DNA from: Streptomyces djakartensis
GTDB taxonomy: Bacteria > Actinomycetota > Actinomycetes > Streptomycetales > Streptomycetaceae
Length of the DNA: 64,000 nucleotides
NCBI RefSeq assembly: GCF_014651075.1
Contig: NZ_BMWE01000011.1
Coordinates: 186,001 to 250,000, forward strand
Direction of reading: 5' to 3'
Below are positions 23,875 through 32,226 of the stretch, in pieces. Both the position numbers and the translations under genes were made by a program. Every line of letters starts with the position of its first letter. Position 1 is the stretch's first letter. Under the pieces are notes generated by a model. The model had not been told where the DNA came from and did not search any database. It saw only the letters and a list, made by a program, of their open reading frames with translations.

Positions 23875-24597
23875 TCAGGTGGCGCGCCAGTAGCCCAGGG
23901 CGTGCAGGCGCTGCTTGGGCAGGCCGAGTTCCTTGCGCACGTACGCCGCCAGGCTCCGGGTCGTCGCCGTGTCGCAGGCGATCCAGACGTACGGGTCGCA
24001 GGTGCCCTGGAGCAGACCGGGCAGGTCCTTCTTCACCCGGTCGACGAGATGGGCCCCGGAGTCCCGGCGCGGCACCCTCCGCAGTTCGTGCCGGTCGGGG
24101 TCCGTGCGGTGCGGCAGGTCGTCGTCGCCGCCTTCGAACCAGACGGTGGCCGGGGCGGGACCCAGGGCGTCCAGCAGGGAGTTGAGGGCGGGCAGCGAGG
24201 CCGGGTCGCCGACGGCGAAGACGTGTGAGGGCGCCGGGCTCGGGTGCTCGAAGCCGGTGCCCTGGACGGTGGCCTCGATGGTGTCGCCCGGCTTCGCCGC
24301 CCGGGCCCAGTCGCTGGCGCACCCCTCGTGCAGGGCGAACTCCAGGCCGAAGGTCCCGGCCGCCGGATCCGGGTCGACGAGGGTGTAGGCCCGCTGGTGG
24401 GGCTTGCCGGCGTTGTCGAACCAGAGGCGGACCCACATGGTGGGGTGCACGTCGGTCGCCGCGAGCAGGCCGCCGTCGGTGAAGCGCAGCCGACGGTAGT
24501 CGGGGGTGACGTCCTCTGCGTCCGTCACGGTGAGCTCGAAATCCTTCGCGCGCAGCAGCTTGAGGACCGCGCCCTCCCAACCCCGCCCCTGCCCCAT
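23875..24597 (-). CDS. siderophore-interacting protein (ferric-siderophore reductase, SIP family)
   Basis: This 240-residue flavoprotein is probably cytoplasmic. The FAD-binding motif R69-A-Y-T72 (in HQRAYTLVD) and the SIP C-terminal domain (VFAVGDPASLPALNSLL, ATVWFEGGDDD, WIACDTATTRSLAAYVRKEL, ALGYWR) are present. These enzymes release iron by reducing ferric siderophores with NAD(P)H. The ATG at 24597 follows AAGGGCGG. An iron box lies 44 bp upstream, shared with the divergent acylase operon, so iron-repressed expression through DmdR1 is expected. Confidence 0.92.
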   Translation of the reverse strand: MGQGRGWEGAVLKLLRAKDFELTVTDAEDVTPDYRRLRFTDGGLLAATDVHPTMWVRLWFDNAGKPHQRAYTLVDPDPAAGTFGLEFALHEGCASDWARAAKPGDTIEATVQGTGFEHPSPAPSHVFAVGDPASLPALNSLLDALGPAPATVWFEGGDDDLPHRTDPDRHELRRVPRRDSGAHLVDRVKKDLPGLLQGTCDPYVWIACDTATTRSLAAYVRKELGLPKQRLHALGYWRAT

Positions 24598-24640
24598 GGC
24601 GTGTCCGCCCTTCGCGTACGATTCCGGCCACAGCCTTGAC

Positions 24641-24659
24641 TTAGGCAAGGCTAACCTAA
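24641..24659. promoter_or_regulatory. iron box (DmdR/IdeR operator)
   Basis: TTAGGCAAGGCTAACCTAA matches the 19-bp consensus TTAGGTTAGGCTAACCTAA at 17 of 19 positions. It sits between the divergent SIP gene and the acylase GTG, 19 bp before the latter. It is probably bound by DmdR1 with ferrous iron, repressing both sides when iron is plentiful. Confidence 0.9.
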
Positions 24660-24678
24660 AGCAAAGTGGGGGTACAGG

Positions 24679-27462
24679 GTGACCGTCGAGATCTACCGTG
24701 ACGCCTGGGGCATTCCGCATCTGCGCGCGGGCAGCGCGGCGGAACTCGCCCACGCGCAGGGCCTGGTCACCGCCCGCGACCGGGCCTGGCAGCTGGAGAC
24801 CGAGCGGCACCGGGCCCAGGGCACCTCGGCGTCCTTCCTCGGCGCGAGCGCCCTGGCCTGGGACCGGTTCGCCAGACGGGCCCGGCTCGACGACACGGCC
24901 AGACGCTGCTTCGCCGACCTGGAGGAACGGGATCCGGAGACGGCGCACTGGGTGCGGGCGTACGTGGACGGGGTGAACGCGGGTCTGGGGGAAGGAGCCG
25001 ACGCGGCACCCGAGTTCGCCCGGACCGGTCTCGCCCCCGGCTCCTGGAAGCCCTGGACCCCGCTCGGCGTCTGGCTCGCCACCCACATCCTCTTCGCCGG
25101 GTTCCCGGCCAAGCTCTGGCGCGAGCAGGTCACCGCGCACCTCGGCGCGGACGCGGTCGGCCTCTTCGCCACCGACGGCCCCGGAACCTCCGGCAGCAAC
25201 GGCTGGCTGGTGAGCGGGGAGCGGACCGTCACCGGGCGGGCGGTCATCGCCGGTGACCCGCACCGCTGGATCGAGGACCCGGGCGTCTACCAGCAGATCC
25301 ACCTGTCCTGCCCGGAGTTCGACGTCGTGGGCCTGGCCGTGCCCGGCGTCCCCGGCATCGCCCACTTCGGCCACACCGGCACGGTCGCCTGGGCCATCAC
25401 CAACGCCATGGCCGACTACCAGGACCTGTACCGGGAGCGGCTGCGGCGCACCGGCGCCGGAGTGGAGGCCCTCGGCCCCGACGGGGTCTGGCGCCGGGCG
25501 TCCCGGCACACGGAGGTCATCGAGGTGGCCGGCGAGGAACCCGTCGAGGTCGAGGTGATCGAGACCGACCGGGGACCGGTGGTCATCGGGGGGCCCGAGG
25601 GGATCGACGGCGATCCGGTGGACGCGCCGGTGCCGGGCCTTGCCGACGCTCTGCCGGCGTCGGGTGATCCGGCAGGTGTGGTGGGTTCCGGTCCTGGCCC
25701 TGTGACCGGTGACGCGGCGGGCGCGACGCCTGCGGGTACGGCTGGCGGTCCGGTGCCGGGTGATGCGGTGGGGCTGCCGGATGGGGCCGGCGGTCCGGCT
25801 GACCCGATGTGTTCGGGTAGTGGTCCGGCTGACCCGGTGGGTCCTGGGGGCGATCCGGTGTCGGGCGCGACGCCTGTGGGTACGGCTGGCGGTCCGGTGT
25901 CGGGTGATGCGGTGGGGCTGCCGGGTGGGGCCGGCGGTCCGGCTGACCCGATGTGTTCGGGTGGTGGTCCGGCTGACGCGGCGGGTCCTGGGGGCGATCC
26001 GGTGTCGGGCGCGACGCCTGTGGGTACGGCTGGCGGTCCGGTGTCGGGTGATGCGGTGGGGCTGCCGGGTGGGGCCGGCGGTCCGGCTGACCCGATGCGT
26101 TCGGGTGGTGGTCCGGCTGACCCGGTGGGTCCTGGGGGCGATCCGGTGTCGGGCGCGACGCCTGCGGGTACGGCTGGCGGTCCGGCTGACCCGGTGGGTC
26201 CTGCGGGCGATCCGGTGTCGGGTGTGGGACTGCCGGGTACGGGTGGCGGTCCGGTGGGCGCGGCGCGTCCGGGGGGTTCCGCCGATGCGGCCGGGTCCGA
26301 CGGGGCCGACGGCCCCGTCGATCCGCCGTCGGCGGTCAGCCTGCGCTATCCGCCCCGCGTCAGCGGCGACCTCGGCTTCGGCGCTCTGCTGCCGCTGTTG
26401 CGGGCCCGCCGGGTCGCCGACGTCGACAAGGCCTTCGACCGGTGGGCCGAGCCGGTCAACGTCGTTCAGGCCGCCGACACCGACGGCGGTGTCCTGCACC
26501 GCGTGGCCGGGCGGGTGCCGCTGCGCGCCGAGGCCAACCGGGTCCGCCTGGTGCCCGCCTGGGAGCCCGGGCACGAGTGGCAGGGCTGGCACGAGACGCC
26601 CCGCGCCGGGCTCAGCGACGGCGTCGCCGTGATGGCCAACCAGCGCGGCCCGGCCGAACCGCTCGGCGTCGAGTTCGCCCCGCCGCACCGCGCCGACCGC
26701 ATCGCCGAGCTGCTCGCCGGCCGGCGGCGCTGGTCCGCCGCCGACATGCCCGCGATCCACACCGACACCCACCTCGCCTCCGCGTCCGCCCTCCTGGACC
26801 ACCTCCGCGCCCTCGACGGCCTCACCCCCGAGGCCTCCGCCCTCCGCGACCGCCTCCTCGCCTGGGACCGCCGTATGGACGCCGGCAGCGCCGACGCGGC
26901 CCACTACGCGGCGGTGCGCGGCGCGGTCGTACGGCACCTGGCGGCGCACCCGGCCTTCGCCGCACTCGCCACCCCGCCGCCGTACCCCGAGGTGCTCCGG
27001 CCCTGGCTGGCCCTGCTCCCGCGGGTCGGCTTCGCGCTGGAACACCTGCTGCGGGCCGAGGATCTGTACGGCGTCGACCGGCCGGCGGCCGTGCGCGCGG
27101 CGGTCGAGGAGGTGGCCGCGCAGCCACCCGCCGGTGTCTGGGGCGACACCCACCGGCTCGCCCCCTGGCGGGCGCTGGAGCCGGAGACGCCGTACGACGA
27201 ACCGGGCCTGTCCGGCGACCACGACTGCGTGCTGTGCACCTCGGCCGTGCCCGGCCTCACCGACCTGTCCGCACGGGGCCCGGCCGCCCGCTACGTCTGG
27301 GACCTGGCCCGGCGCGAGGACAGCCGGTGGGTGGTCCCGCTCGGCGCCTCGGGCGTCCCCGGCTCGCCCCACCACCGCGACCAGCTCCCCCTGTGGGTGC
27401 GCGGAGAACTCGTCCCGGTCGTCACCGACTGGACCCAGCTGAAGAAGGAGACCGATGTCTGA
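24679..27462 (+). CDS. penicillin-acylase-family Ntn hydrolase with repeat insertion
   Basis: This 927-residue protein is an N-terminal-nucleophile hydrolase of the penicillin G acylase/PvdQ/AhlM superfamily. The alpha part (DAWGIPHLRA, AHAQGLVTARDRAWQLE) is followed by the autocleavage site with nucleophile Ser173 (GTSGSNGWLVSG), then beta-chain motifs (GIAHFGHTGTVAWAITNAMAD). No signal peptide is seen, so a cytoplasmic enzyme is likely. Residues about 310-545 are a Gly/Pro/Asp-rich insertion containing 144-bp tandem repeats. Without it the length is normal for the family. GGGGG precedes the GTG. The next gene overlaps by 8 bp. The iron box upstream suggests an iron-repressed role, perhaps acyl trimming of a siderophore. 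Confidence 0.9.
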   Translation: MTVEIYRDAWGIPHLRAGSAAELAHAQGLVTARDRAWQLETERHRAQGTSASFLGASALAWDRFARRARLDDTARRCFADLEERDPETAHWVRAYVDGVNAGLGEGADAAPEFARTGLAPGSWKPWTPLGVWLATHILFAGFPAKLWREQVTAHLGADAVGLFATDGPGTSGSNGWLVSGERTVTGRAVIAGDPHRWIEDPGVYQQIHLSCPEFDVVGLAVPGVPGIAHFGHTGTVAWAITNAMADYQDLYRERLRRTGAGVEALGPDGVWRRASRHTEVIEVAGEEPVEVEVIETDRGPVVIGGPEGIDGDPVDAPVPGLADALPASGDPAGVVGSGPGPVTGDAAGATPAGTAGGPVPGDAVGLPDGAGGPADPMCSGSGPADPVGPGGDPVSGATPVGTAGGPVSGDAVGLPGGAGGPADPMCSGGGPADAAGPGGDPVSGATPVGTAGGPVSGDAVGLPGGAGGPADPMRSGGGPADPVGPGGDPVSGATPAGTAGGPADPVGPAGDPVSGVGLPGTGGGPVGAARPGGSADAAGSDGADGPVDPPSAVSLRYPPRVSGDLGFGALLPLLRARRVADVDKAFDRWAEPVNVVQAADTDGGVLHRVAGRVPLRAEANRVRLVPAWEPGHEWQGWHETPRAGLSDGVAVMANQRGPAEPLGVEFAPPHRADRIAELLAGRRRWSAADMPAIHTDTHLASASALLDHLRALDGLTPEASALRDRLLAWDRRMDAGSADAAHYAAVRGAVVRHLAAHPAFAALATPPPYPEVLRPWLALLPRVGFALEHLLRAEDLYGVDRPAAVRAAVEEVAAQPPAGVWGDTHRLAPWRALEPETPYDEPGLSGDHDCVLCTSAVPGLTDLSARGPAARYVWDLARREDSRWVVPLGASGVPGSPHHRDQLPLWVRGELVPVVTDWTQLKKETDV
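25750..26181 (+). repeat. three tandem 144-bp in-frame repeats in the acylase gene
   Basis: Units at 25750-25893, 25894-26037 and 26038-26181 each encode 48 residues starting P-V-(P/S)-G-D-A-V-G-L-P and ending G-T-A-G-G. A shortened fourth copy follows to about 26260, and a partial copy precedes the first. Units differ at only a few bases. They are low-complexity (Gly, Pro, Ala, Asp, Val). The period is a multiple of three, so copy number can change without a frameshift. Confidence 0.95.
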
Positions 27463-28063
27463 CCCGTACGCCTCCCGCACGGCCGTCCACGAGCAGGTGA
27501 CCGACGGCTTCGGCACCGTCCGCGTCCTGCCGCTGGACCCGGAGGCCGACTCCGGAGTGGTCCATCGCTGGGTGAGCGAGGACCGGGCCGTCTTCTGGGG
27601 CATGAACGGCCTCACCGAACAGCAGGTGGCCGAGATCTACACCCACATGGCCACGCTCACCACCCACCACGCCTACCTCCTCGTCCGGGACGGCGAGCCG
27701 GTCGCGCTCCTGCAGACCTACGAGCCCGGCGCGGACCGGGTCGGGGAGTGCTACGACGTCCGCCCCGGCGACATCGGCATCCACCTGCTGGTCGCCCCGG
27801 CCGGACCGGGCGGCGCACGCTCCGGCTGGACCCCCCGGCTGGTGGCCGCCATCGCCGAGTACGTCCTGCTGGGCCTGGACCGCCGGCGGGTCGTCGTCGA
27901 CCCGGACGTGCGCAACGAGAAGGCGGTCGCCCGTTTCCTCGAGCTGGGATTCACCCAGGGGCCGGTGGTCGTCCTGCCGGAGATCGACCTCCCGGACGTC
28001 CACCTGCCGGAGAAGAAGGCCCAGCTCGCCTTCCTGGACCGGGGGCTACTCTTCCCCGGGTGA
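27455..28063 (+). CDS. siderophore-type GNAT acyltransferase (IucB/RhbD/MbtK-like)
   Basis: This 202-residue protein is a GNAT of the Acetyltransf_8 type. The core reads RWVSEDRAVFWGMNGLT, then ALLQTYEPG, GDIGIHLLVAP and RRVVVDPDVRNEKAVARFLE. Family members acylate N-hydroxylated lysine, ornithine or diamines in siderophore synthesis. It overlaps the end of the acylase gene by 8 bp and its own stop overlaps the cupin start. With the iron box upstream, a siderophore substrate is likely. No NRPS or NIS synthetase gene lies in the window. Confidence 0.88.
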   Translation: MSDPYASRTAVHEQVTDGFGTVRVLPLDPEADSGVVHRWVSEDRAVFWGMNGLTEQQVAEIYTHMATLTTHHAYLLVRDGEPVALLQTYEPGADRVGECYDVRPGDIGIHLLVAPAGPGGARSGWTPRLVAAIAEYVLLGLDRRRVVVDPDVRNEKAVARFLELGFTQGPVVVLPEIDLPDVHLPEKKAQLAFLDRGLLFPG

Positions 28064-28542
28064 CGCCCGAGGAACTCATCACCCACTACGGCCTGGAGCC
28101 GATCCCCCGCGAGGGCGGCCTGTTCCGCCAGACCTGGTCCGGACCGCAGCGCCCGGACGGCCGCCCCGAGGGCACGGCGATCGTCGCACTGCTGACGGCG
28201 GACGACTTCTCGGCCCTGCACCGCCTGCCCACGGACGAGATCTGGCACTTCTACCTCGGCGACCCCCTGGACCTCCTCCTGCTCGCGCCCGACGGGACCA
28301 CGACCACGGTGGTGCTGGGCCCGGACGTCACGCGGGGACAGCATGTCCAGTTCACCGTCCCGGCGGGCACCTGGATGGGCGGCCGGGTGCGCGGGGGCGG
28401 CGCGTGGGCGCTGTTCGGCTGCACGATGGCCCCCGGCTTCACGTTCGAGGGCTACGAGCACGGGGACGCGGCGGAGCTGACCGCACGCTATCCGGGTGAG
28501 GCGGACAGGATCGCCGGGCTGTGCCGGCCTTCTCTCCAGTGA
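28060..28542 (+). CDS. cupin_5 (DUF985) family protein
   Basis: This 160-residue small cupin starts VTPEELITHYGLEPIPREGG and has the cupin_5 core (TAIVALLTADDFSALHRLPT, then DEIWHFYLGD). His and Asp/Glu residues suited to metal or sugar binding are present, but the reaction is unknown. The GTG overlaps the GNAT stop (GTGA), so the three genes form one translationally coupled operon. Its link to iron biology is by context only. Confidence 0.85.
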   Translation: MTPEELITHYGLEPIPREGGLFRQTWSGPQRPDGRPEGTAIVALLTADDFSALHRLPTDEIWHFYLGDPLDLLLLAPDGTTTTVVLGPDVTRGQHVQFTVPAGTWMGGRVRGGGAWALFGCTMAPGFTFEGYEHGDAAELTARYPGEADRIAGLCRPSLQ

Positions 28543-28643
28543 TTCCCTCCGGCTGTTCCGCGGACGCCCCCTCATCGGTGAGCGCTACACCGATCCCGTC
28601 CGTACTTAACGCGGAGTGGTACGGCCCAACCCCGGAGACGCAC

Positions 28644-30554
28644 GTGGACCAACGGCGGAACGAGGAGCGCAATGTCGGACACCCCCGGCGCACACAAGCC
28701 CTGGTGCTGCTCGGCACCGTGCTGGTACTGCTCCTCGGCGGAGCAGCCCCCGCCTCCGCCCACGCCGCCCTCCGCAGTACCGACCCCGACGACGGATCCG
28801 TCGTCCGACAGGCCCCCCGCCACGTCACCCTGACCTTCACCGAGTCCGTCGGCCTGCTCGACGACTCGTTCCGGATCTACGGCCCGGACCAGCACCGCGT
28901 GCGCACCGGAGAGGCGCGGCACACGGACGGCCGCTCCGACACGGCCCGGGTCGGACTGCCGCGGAAGCTCACCCAGGGCACGTACACGGTGGCCTGGCGG
29001 GTGGTCTCCTCGGACAGCCACCCGGTCTCCGGCGCGTTCACCTTCTCCGTCGGCAAACGCACCGCCACGAGCGCGCAGATCGGCGCCGGCCCGTCCGAGG
29101 ACCCGCTGACCGGCGCTCTGCACGACGCCGCCCGCTATCTCACCTACCTCGCCGCCGCGCTGCTCATCGGCGCCGTGGCGTTCGCGCTGCTGTGCCGGCC
29201 GGCCGACACCTCGCCGCTGCGCAGGCCGCTGGTGGGCGCCTGGTGGACGCTGCTCGGCTCCACGGTCGTCCTGCTGTTCCTGCGCGCCCCGTACGAGGCG
29301 GGCGCCGGGCCGGCCGCGGCCTTCGACGCCTCCGCCCTCCTGCGCACCCTCGGCAGCCGCCCGGGCTGGGCCCTGCTGGCCCGGCTGGTGATCCTCCTGC
29401 TGACCGCCGTGTTCCTCGTGCGGCTGGCCGGAAGCCGGGAGCGCCGGCGGCCTGCCGTACTCGCGGCGGGCACGGCCCTGGCCGTCGCGCTCGCCCTGAC
29501 CTGGGCGGCGGCCGAGCACGCCTCCGCCGGGATCCAGGTGCCGGTGGCGATGACGTCGTCGGTGCTGCACCTGGTGGCGACCGGGGTGTGGCTCGGCGGC
29601 CTGGTGGCACTGCTGCTGACCATGCGCCGCGTGTCGGGTGACGTCCTGCGGGAGGTCGTGCCCCGCTTCTCGCGGATCGCCTTCGCCTCGGTGACGGTCC
29701 TGGCCGTGACCGGCCTCTACCAGTCCTGGCGCGGCCTCGGCACCCTCTCCGCGCTGACCGGGACGTCGTACGGCAGGCTGCTGCTCACCAAACTGGTCGC
29801 GGTGACCGTGCTGCTGATGGCGGCCAACTACTCCAGGCGCTGGACTGACCGCCTCGCGGCACCGGTGGCCGCCGCCGCCCGGACGGCCGTACCGGGACGT
29901 GTGCCGGAGCCGGTCGGCGCACCGGCCCGGCCGGAGACGACCGAGCGGACCGGGCCCGGTGAGCCCGCGCCCGGCGATGCGGCGCCTGACGATCCGGCAC
30001 CTGATGATCCGGCGCCCGGGCATCCGGCAACCGGGGCCGGTGACCCGGACGCCCAGCGGCGCTTCCTGCGCCGCTCCGTCCTCGTCGAAGTGGCAGTGGC
30101 CGCCGTGGTGCTGCTGATCACGACCCTGCTCACCACCACGCTGCCCGGCCGTGCGCAGGCCGAGGCGGCACAGCGGGCGCCGGTGGGTGCGCTGCCGCCC
30201 ACCTCCCTCACGGTGGTGCCCTTCGACTTCGGGGGAAGCACCGGCAGCACGCTGTCCGACCGCGGCACGGTGTACGTCACCCTGGACCCGGCCCGCGTCG
30301 GCGACAACGGCATCCAGGCCGTCGTCCACGGCGCCGACAAGGGCCCGATCCTCGTCCCCGAGGTCCGCATCACCTTCACCCTCCCGTCCCGGAGGATCGG
30401 CCCGATCGACGCCGGACTCACCGACGCGGGCGGCTACTGGGGCACCAACGCCGTCAACCTCCCCCTTCCCGGGACCTGGACGATGAAGACGACCGTGCGG
30501 GTGTCGGACGTCGACCAGGTGACGGTGACGAAGAAGGTGCGGATCGTGCCCTAG
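28644..30554 (+). CDS. CopC-CopD fusion, copper transport protein
   Basis: This protein of about 636 residues starts with a signal peptide (cleavage after SASA/ASA near residue 39, so the mature protein begins at the copper-ligand His40, HAALRSTDP). A CopC domain (about 40-140, with SSDSHPVSGAFTF) follows. A CopD-like membrane domain with about eight helices (about 160-430), a Pro/Asp-rich linker (about 440-490), another helix and a C-terminal beta domain come next. It probably imports copper. The GTG at 28644 follows GGAG. The promoter region is only about 100 bp. Its 3' end overlaps the convergent DUF72 gene by 101 bp. Confidence 0.88.
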   Translation: MDQRRNEERNVGHPRRTQALVLLGTVLVLLLGGAAPASAHAALRSTDPDDGSVVRQAPRHVTLTFTESVGLLDDSFRIYGPDQHRVRTGEARHTDGRSDTARVGLPRKLTQGTYTVAWRVVSSDSHPVSGAFTFSVGKRTATSAQIGAGPSEDPLTGALHDAARYLTYLAAALLIGAVAFALLCRPADTSPLRRPLVGAWWTLLGSTVVLLFLRAPYEAGAGPAAAFDASALLRTLGSRPGWALLARLVILLLTAVFLVRLAGSRERRRPAVLAAGTALAVALALTWAAAEHASAGIQVPVAMTSSVLHLVATGVWLGGLVALLLTMRRVSGDVLREVVPRFSRIAFASVTVLAVTGLYQSWRGLGTLSALTGTSYGRLLLTKLVAVTVLLMAANYSRRWTDRLAAPVAAAARTAVPGRVPEPVGAPARPETTERTGPGEPAPGDAAPDDPAPDDPAPGHPATGAGDPDAQRRFLRRSVLVEVAVAAVVLLITTLLTTTLPGRAQAEAAQRAPVGALPPTSLTVVPFDFGGSTGSTLSDRGTVYVTLDPARVGDNGIQAVVHGADKGPILVPEVRITFTLPSRRIGPIDAGLTDAGGYWGTNAVNLPLPGTWTMKTTVRVSDVDQVTVTKKVRIVP

Positions 30555-31428
30555 GCACCGTCGGCGCCGTCGCCGCCGTGGCGTCGCGGCCGAGCAGCCG
30601 CGTCATGCACTCGGCGGCGCGTACGGCCGCGTCGCCGCAGCAGTTGTTGAACAGCACGTGCACCTGCTCGGCCCGCTCCGCCAGCCGGCGCACCCGGGGC
30701 AGCCACTCGGCGAGTTCGTCCTCGCCGTACCCGTACCGGAACCGGTCCTCCTTGCTCCCGGTTCCCCAGGCTGTGCTGCGGCCGTGGAACCGCACGACGG
30801 ACAGCCGGGGAGAGGTGACGGGCGTGACCGGCGGGACGGAGGAGGGGAGCGTCTGCGTCATGTCGACGGAGACCGCGGCCATGCCGTACCGGGCGAGCAG
30901 CCCGCACGTGGCCTCCGCCCGGTCCGGCACCCACCACGAGGGATGCCGGAACTCCACGGCGACGGGCCATCCGTCCGTGCGCTCGGCGCAGTCCCGCAGG
31001 AACGCCTCCGCCCGCTGCCCGGGCCGGAACCAGGGAGGGAACTGGAACAGCACGCTCCCGAGCCGCCCGGCCTGCCGCAGCGGCTCGATGCCGGCGCGGA
31101 AGCGGTCCCACACCGCATCGAGCACCGCCGGGTCCCGGTGATCGGCCGGCAGCCCGCCCGGCATCACCGCATCCCTGGTGGGATGTCCGGTGAGCAGCGA
31201 GAACGCCTTGACGTCGAACACGAACCCGTCCGGTGTGCGCTCGGCCCACAGCCGGCTGTTCCGCTCGCTCGGCAGCGCGTAGTACGACGCGTCGACCTCG
31301 ACGACCGGGAACCGCTCGGCGTAGTGCCGTAACCTCCCCTCGGCGTCCCGCCGCCCCGGCGGGTACCAGCCGCTGCCGACCAGCGCCCGGTCGGTCCAGG
31401 AACACGTGCCCACGAGGATCTCGCCCAT
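30454..31428 (-). CDS. DUF72 domain protein (TIM-barrel-like)
   Basis: This 324-residue protein matches DUF72: ILVGTCSWTDRALVGSGWYP at the start, YAERFPVVEVDASYYALPSE, then the conserved VAVEFRHPSWW and VHVLFNNCCGDAAVRAAE. Function is not established. After the DUF72 core ends (about residue 285) there is a Ser/Pro/Arg-rich tail of about 40 residues, encoded on the strand opposite the 3' end of the copper gene. The start at 31428 lacks a clear ribosome-binding site. An in-frame ATG at 31455 is the alternative. Confidence 0.85.
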   Translation of the reverse strand: MGEILVGTCSWTDRALVGSGWYPPGRRDAEGRLRHYAERFPVVEVDASYYALPSERNSRLWAERTPDGFVFDVKAFSLLTGHPTRDAVMPGGLPADHRDPAVLDAVWDRFRAGIEPLRQAGRLGSVLFQFPPWFRPGQRAEAFLRDCAERTDGWPVAVEFRHPSWWVPDRAEATCGLLARYGMAAVSVDMTQTLPSSVPPVTPVTSPRLSVVRFHGRSTAWGTGSKEDRFRYGYGEDELAEWLPRVRRLAERAEQVHVLFNNCCGDAAVRAAECMTRLLGRDATAATAPTVPRARSAPSSSPSPGRRPTPARSSSSSRSREGGG

Positions 31429-31599
31429 GGGGGAGCGGTTACCCGGGCCCGGCACCGGCAGGCTCGCCCGGGGGCGACGGGAGACGGGCCGTCCCGGCTG
31501 TCCGCCTGATGCTGCTACCGATATGAATCAGGGCAAAAGGGGTACTCATGCCCAGCGATCGGCCCTACGAGAAGAACTTCCCGCGAGGACCCACACGGC

Positions 31600-32067
31600 G
31601 TGCAGACCTTCCTTCCCTACCCCGGCTTCCGGGAGTCGGCCCTGGTCCTGGACCGCCGCCGGCTCGGCAAACAGCGGGTCGAGGCCCTGCAGGTGCTGCG
31701 CGGCCTGGTCGTACCGGGCTACGGGTGGCGCCGGCACCCGGCCGTGCGGATGTGGGCCGGGTACGAGGAGGCCCTGGTCCGCTACGGGCTGGAGATCTGC
31801 CGCGTCTGGCGCGAACTGGGCCACCAGGACAGCTGCGCGGCCACCCTGGTCGCCGACCTCGCGGCCACCCGCCCCCACGCGCCGGTCAGGGACCAGCCGG
31901 TCCTGGCGGCCGAGGGTGAACTGCCGCCCTGGCTGGGCGACGACTCCTTCCACCGCAGCCACCGCTCCGCCCTGGTCCGCAAGGATCCGGCGACGTACAC
32001 CCGGCACTTCCCGGACGTCCCCGACGACCTCCCCTACGTCTGGCCCGCCTCGGACCGGCAGCCGTAG
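31600..32067 (+). CDS. MSMEG_6728-like protein, pyrimidine-dimer glycosylase fold
   Basis: This 155-residue protein begins MQTFLPYPGFRESALVLDRR and has LGKQRVEALQVLRGL and SHRSALVRKDPATYTRHFP. This pattern is shared with Pyr_excise/T4 endonuclease V-like proteins and the MSMEG_6728 family. The activity has not been tested in this group as far as I know. The GTG start has GCGAGGA 9 nt upstream. Nothing is visible in the 170 bp between it and the divergent DUF72 gene except a promoter-like AT-rich patch. Confidence 0.8.
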   Translation: MQTFLPYPGFRESALVLDRRRLGKQRVEALQVLRGLVVPGYGWRRHPAVRMWAGYEEALVRYGLEICRVWRELGHQDSCAATLVADLAATRPHAPVRDQPVLAAEGELPPWLGDDSFHRSHRSALVRKDPATYTRHFPDVPDDLPYVWPASDRQP

Positions 32068-32226
32068 GCGGGGCGCAGCCGGGTCGTAGCCGGAAATTCC
32101 GCAACTCCTCCCCGTGCAGTACCTGTTGTCCGGTCAGGTGGTTCCGTGCTCCACTGGATCTTTTCTGGCACATCGGTCACGGGTCACCCGCCCCCCCGGG
32201 GCGGGCAGGCACACCATGGGGGGTCC

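Noticed and set aside
25750..26181. CRISPR-like regular repeats
   Set aside because: Units are 144 bp, adjoining with no unique spacers, in frame within a gene, and low-complexity.
24598..27615. A very long minus-strand frame through the acylase gene with Arg/His/Thr-rich repeats
   Set aside because: It is the antisense reading of the 144-bp repeats and of high-GC codons. Only its 3' part (23875-24597) is a real gene, the siderophore-interacting protein.
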